Shown: piece after piece, positions 5,250 to 6,661 of the stretch
Position numbering within the stretch: position 1 is the first letter of the stretch
Layout of the letters: every line of letters begins with the position of its first letter
Assembly: GCF_943913055.1 (NCBI RefSeq)
Contig: NZ_CALTWS010000153.1
Location: 1-6,661, forward strand
DNA length: 6,661 nucleotides
Source of the DNA: an uncultured Brevundimonas sp.
GTDB lineage: Bacteria > Pseudomonadota > Alphaproteobacteria > Caulobacterales > Caulobacteraceae
Direction of reading: 5' to 3'
Notes under the pieces: model-generated
What the model was told of the DNA's origin: nothing
The model's database searches: none
Seen by the model: only the letters and a program-made list of their open reading frames with translations
Position numbers and translations under genes: made by a program

Positions 5250-6008
5250 ATGCCGCCCGCCCGCTCGGCCCACTTCGAGGACTTGCGCGCCAGGGTTCGC
5301 GCGCTGGAGCAGGCTGACCGTCGCGCGGTCGGCGTGCTGCCGTTCGACGTGGCGACGCTGGACGCCGCCCTGCCGGGCGGAGGTCTCGCGCTCGGGGCGC
5401 TCCACGAGGTGGCCGGGGGCGGCGACGACGCCGTCGGCGGCGCGGTGGCCGCCCTGTTCGCGGCGGGCATCGTCGCCCGTCTGCCCGGACCGGTTCTGTG
5501 GTGCATCACCCGTCCCGATCTGTTCGCCCCCGCGCTCAGTCATGCAGGGCTGGACCCCGACCGGGTCATCTACGTCGAGGCGGGCGACGAGAAGGCGCTG
5601 ATGGCGTGTTTCGAGGAAGGCCTGCGTCACGGCGGGCTGGCCGGCGTCGTCTGCGAGACGTCCCGCCTGACCATGACCGCCTCGCGCCGGCTGCAGCTGG
5701 CCGCCGAGACGTCGGGCGTCATCGGCCTTGCTGTCCGGCGATGGCGCCGGGCGGCGGAGGCCGCCGACTTCGGCCAGCCGACTGCCGCCGCCACGCGCTG
5801 GCGCGTCAGCGCCGAGCCATCGGCGCCCTTGCCGGTCCCCGGGATCGGCCGGGCGCGATGGCGGATCGAACTCATGCGTTGCCGCGGCGCCGACGCGGCG
5901 GACTTCATTCTGGACGCTTGCGATGAGACGGGTCGTCTCGCTCTTCCTGCCGAACTGGCCCGTCGATCGGTTGCGCCGCCGGCTGGGCGCCGACGCGCCG
6001 CCGCCTGA
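5250..6008 (+). CDS. imuA: ImuA, SOS mutagenesis protein (RecA/SulA-like)
   Basis: This 252-residue protein is ImuA, the first gene of the imuA-imuB-dnaE2 cassette that carries out error-prone translesion synthesis in many bacteria without UmuDC. ImuA is RecA-related and is thought to assist the ImuB-DnaE2 complex. Visible family features are GVLPFDVATLDAALPGGGLA (residues 28-47), ALHEVAG, PVLWCITRPDLFAPAL (about 82-97), RLTMTASRRLQLAAE (143-157) and RARWRIELMRCRG. The tail ACDETGRLALPAELARR is typical. Length is normal for the family. AGGAGG (5235-5240) lies nine bases before the ATG and fixes the start. The LexA box ends 27 bases upstream, so SOS induction is expected. Its last 86 bases overlap imuB in another frame. 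Confidence 0.93.
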   Translation: MPPARSAHFEDLRARVRALEQADRRAVGVLPFDVATLDAALPGGGLALGALHEVAGGGDDAVGGAVAALFAAGIVARLPGPVLWCITRPDLFAPALSHAGLDPDRVIYVEAGDEKALMACFEEGLRHGGLAGVVCETSRLTMTASRRLQLAAETSGVIGLAVRRWRRAAEAADFGQPTAAATRWRVSAEPSAPLPVPGIGRARWRIELMRCRGADAADFILDACDETGRLALPAELARRSVAPPAGRRRAAA

Positions 6009-6661
6009 GCATCCTCTCATCCTCACGGGCCGGATCGGTCGCAAGCGGGTCGTGACGGCCTGCAACGCCGCCGCCGCCTCCTCGGGCGCACGCGTCGGCA
6101 TGGCCGCGACCCAGGCCCAGGCCCTGATACCGGGTCTGGACGTGAGAGACGCCGATCCGCATGGCGACGCCGAGGCTCTGGACCGCCTCGCCCTGTGGGC
6201 GATGCACCGCTACGCCCCCGTGTGCCAGGCCGATCCGCCGGATGGACTGGCGATCGACGTCACCGGCGCCGCCCACCTTCAGGGAGGCGAGCCGGGTCTT
6301 CTGCGCGATCTGGCGACGCGCCTCCAGGGCGTCGGCGTGACCAGCCGGGGCGTCATCGGCCCCACGCTCGGCGCCGCCCATGCGGTCGCCCGTTTCCGCG
6401 CCGACCAGAGCCTCATCGCTGACGACGGCGTCGATGCGGCTCTCTCCCCCTTGCCGCTGGAAGCCTTGCGCCTCCCGGCGGACCTTCCCGTCGGGCTGAG
6501 GCGAATGGGGTTCGAGCGGATCGGCGACGTCGCCCACCGGCCTCGCGCCCCCCTCCAGCTCCGTTTCGGCGCGGAGCTGAGCCGGCGTCTCGACCAGGCC
6601 TACGGCCGGTCGGGCGAGCCTCTGATCCCGGTCGAAGCGCCTGAGATGCCCCGCGTCGAAC
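5923..6661 (+). CDS. imuB: ImuB, catalytically inactive Y-family polymerase homologue (3' end outside window)
   Basis: The frame is open from the ATG at 5923 to the window edge, giving 246 residues of a protein normally about 500 long. It starts MRRVVSLFLPNWPVDRL, the usual ImuB opening. In active Y-family polymerases (DinB, UmuC) this segment carries the DxD metal ligands; here there are no acidic residues before Asp15, fitting the known lack of catalytic residues in ImuB. Further landmarks are ACNAAAASSGARVGMAATQAQAL, which aligns with the fingers region, GLAIDVTGAAHLQGGE (the palm strand), and LPLEALRLP followed by a helix-hairpin-like GFERIGDVA. ImuB acts as an adaptor linking the beta clamp, ImuA and DnaE2; its clamp-binding motif would lie beyond the window. 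The start lies inside imuA with no clear ribosome binding site, so it is probably translationally coupled. Confidence 0.92.
   Translation, partial: MRRVVSLFLPNWPVDRLRRRLGADAPPPEHPLILTGRIGRKRVVTACNAAAASSGARVGMAATQAQALIPGLDVRDADPHGDAEALDRLALWAMHRYAPVCQADPPDGLAIDVTGAAHLQGGEPGLLRDLATRLQGVGVTSRGVIGPTLGAAHAVARFRADQSLIADDGVDAALSPLPLEALRLPADLPVGLRRMGFERIGDVAHRPRAPLQLRFGAELSRRLDQAYGRSGEPLIPVEAPEMPRVE

Noticed and set aside
4484..5509. Long minus-strand open frame across the SRAP gene and imuA
   Set aside because: It is Pro/Arg/Ser-rich without domain signals and lies over two well-supported genes in other frames, typical of high-GC DNA.

Overview
The window is high-GC DNA with alphaproteobacterial character, most like Caulobacteraceae (for example Brevundimonas). 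The evidence is the strong GC bias at third codon positions, a GAAC-N7-GAAC LexA box of the alphaproteobacterial type, an imuA-imuB mutagenesis cassette, and a DUF7662-type small protein. The genus is inferred from gene content and was not tested by search.

Bases 2-2733 (+ strand) hold a periplasmic copper-resistance operon: the 3' part of a CopA-type multicopper oxidase, an outer-membrane CopB with six DPHAGHxM repeats, a small CopC-like protein, and a 75-residue secreted Cys-rich protein I do not recognise. The genes overlap or lie 10-17 bases apart, so they are probably co-transcribed. The DPHAGH motif recurs at the predicted mature N-termini of both CopB and CopC. CopA has its own Met/His-rich insert. 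The operon therefore looks like a set of extracytoplasmic proteins carrying flexible Met/His/Cys copper-binding tails. No copD is present.

Bases 2734-4535 are a looser, partly decaying region. They hold possible hairpins after the copper operon, a DUF7662 family gene (- strand), a stand-alone 80-residue LuxR-type HTH protein (- strand), and a 470-base divergent spacer with four copies of a GGATTCC motif. An ECF sigma factor gene (+ strand) follows. It keeps region 2 but stops early, and pieces resembling the linker and region 4 lie downstream in shifted frames, which suggests a frameshifted pseudogene.

Bases 4519-6661 are an SOS/DNA-damage module. An SRAP (YedK/HMCES-like) gene on the - strand and imuA-imuB on the + strand diverge from one spacer. 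That spacer contains a perfect LexA box 27 bases before imuA. imuB overlaps the end of imuA by 86 bases and runs off the window; dnaE2 would be expected next but is not visible. The predicted logic is joint SOS induction of abasic-site protection (SRAP) and mutagenic translesion synthesis (ImuA/ImuB).

I found no rRNA, tRNA, CRISPR array, insertion sequence or riboswitch.
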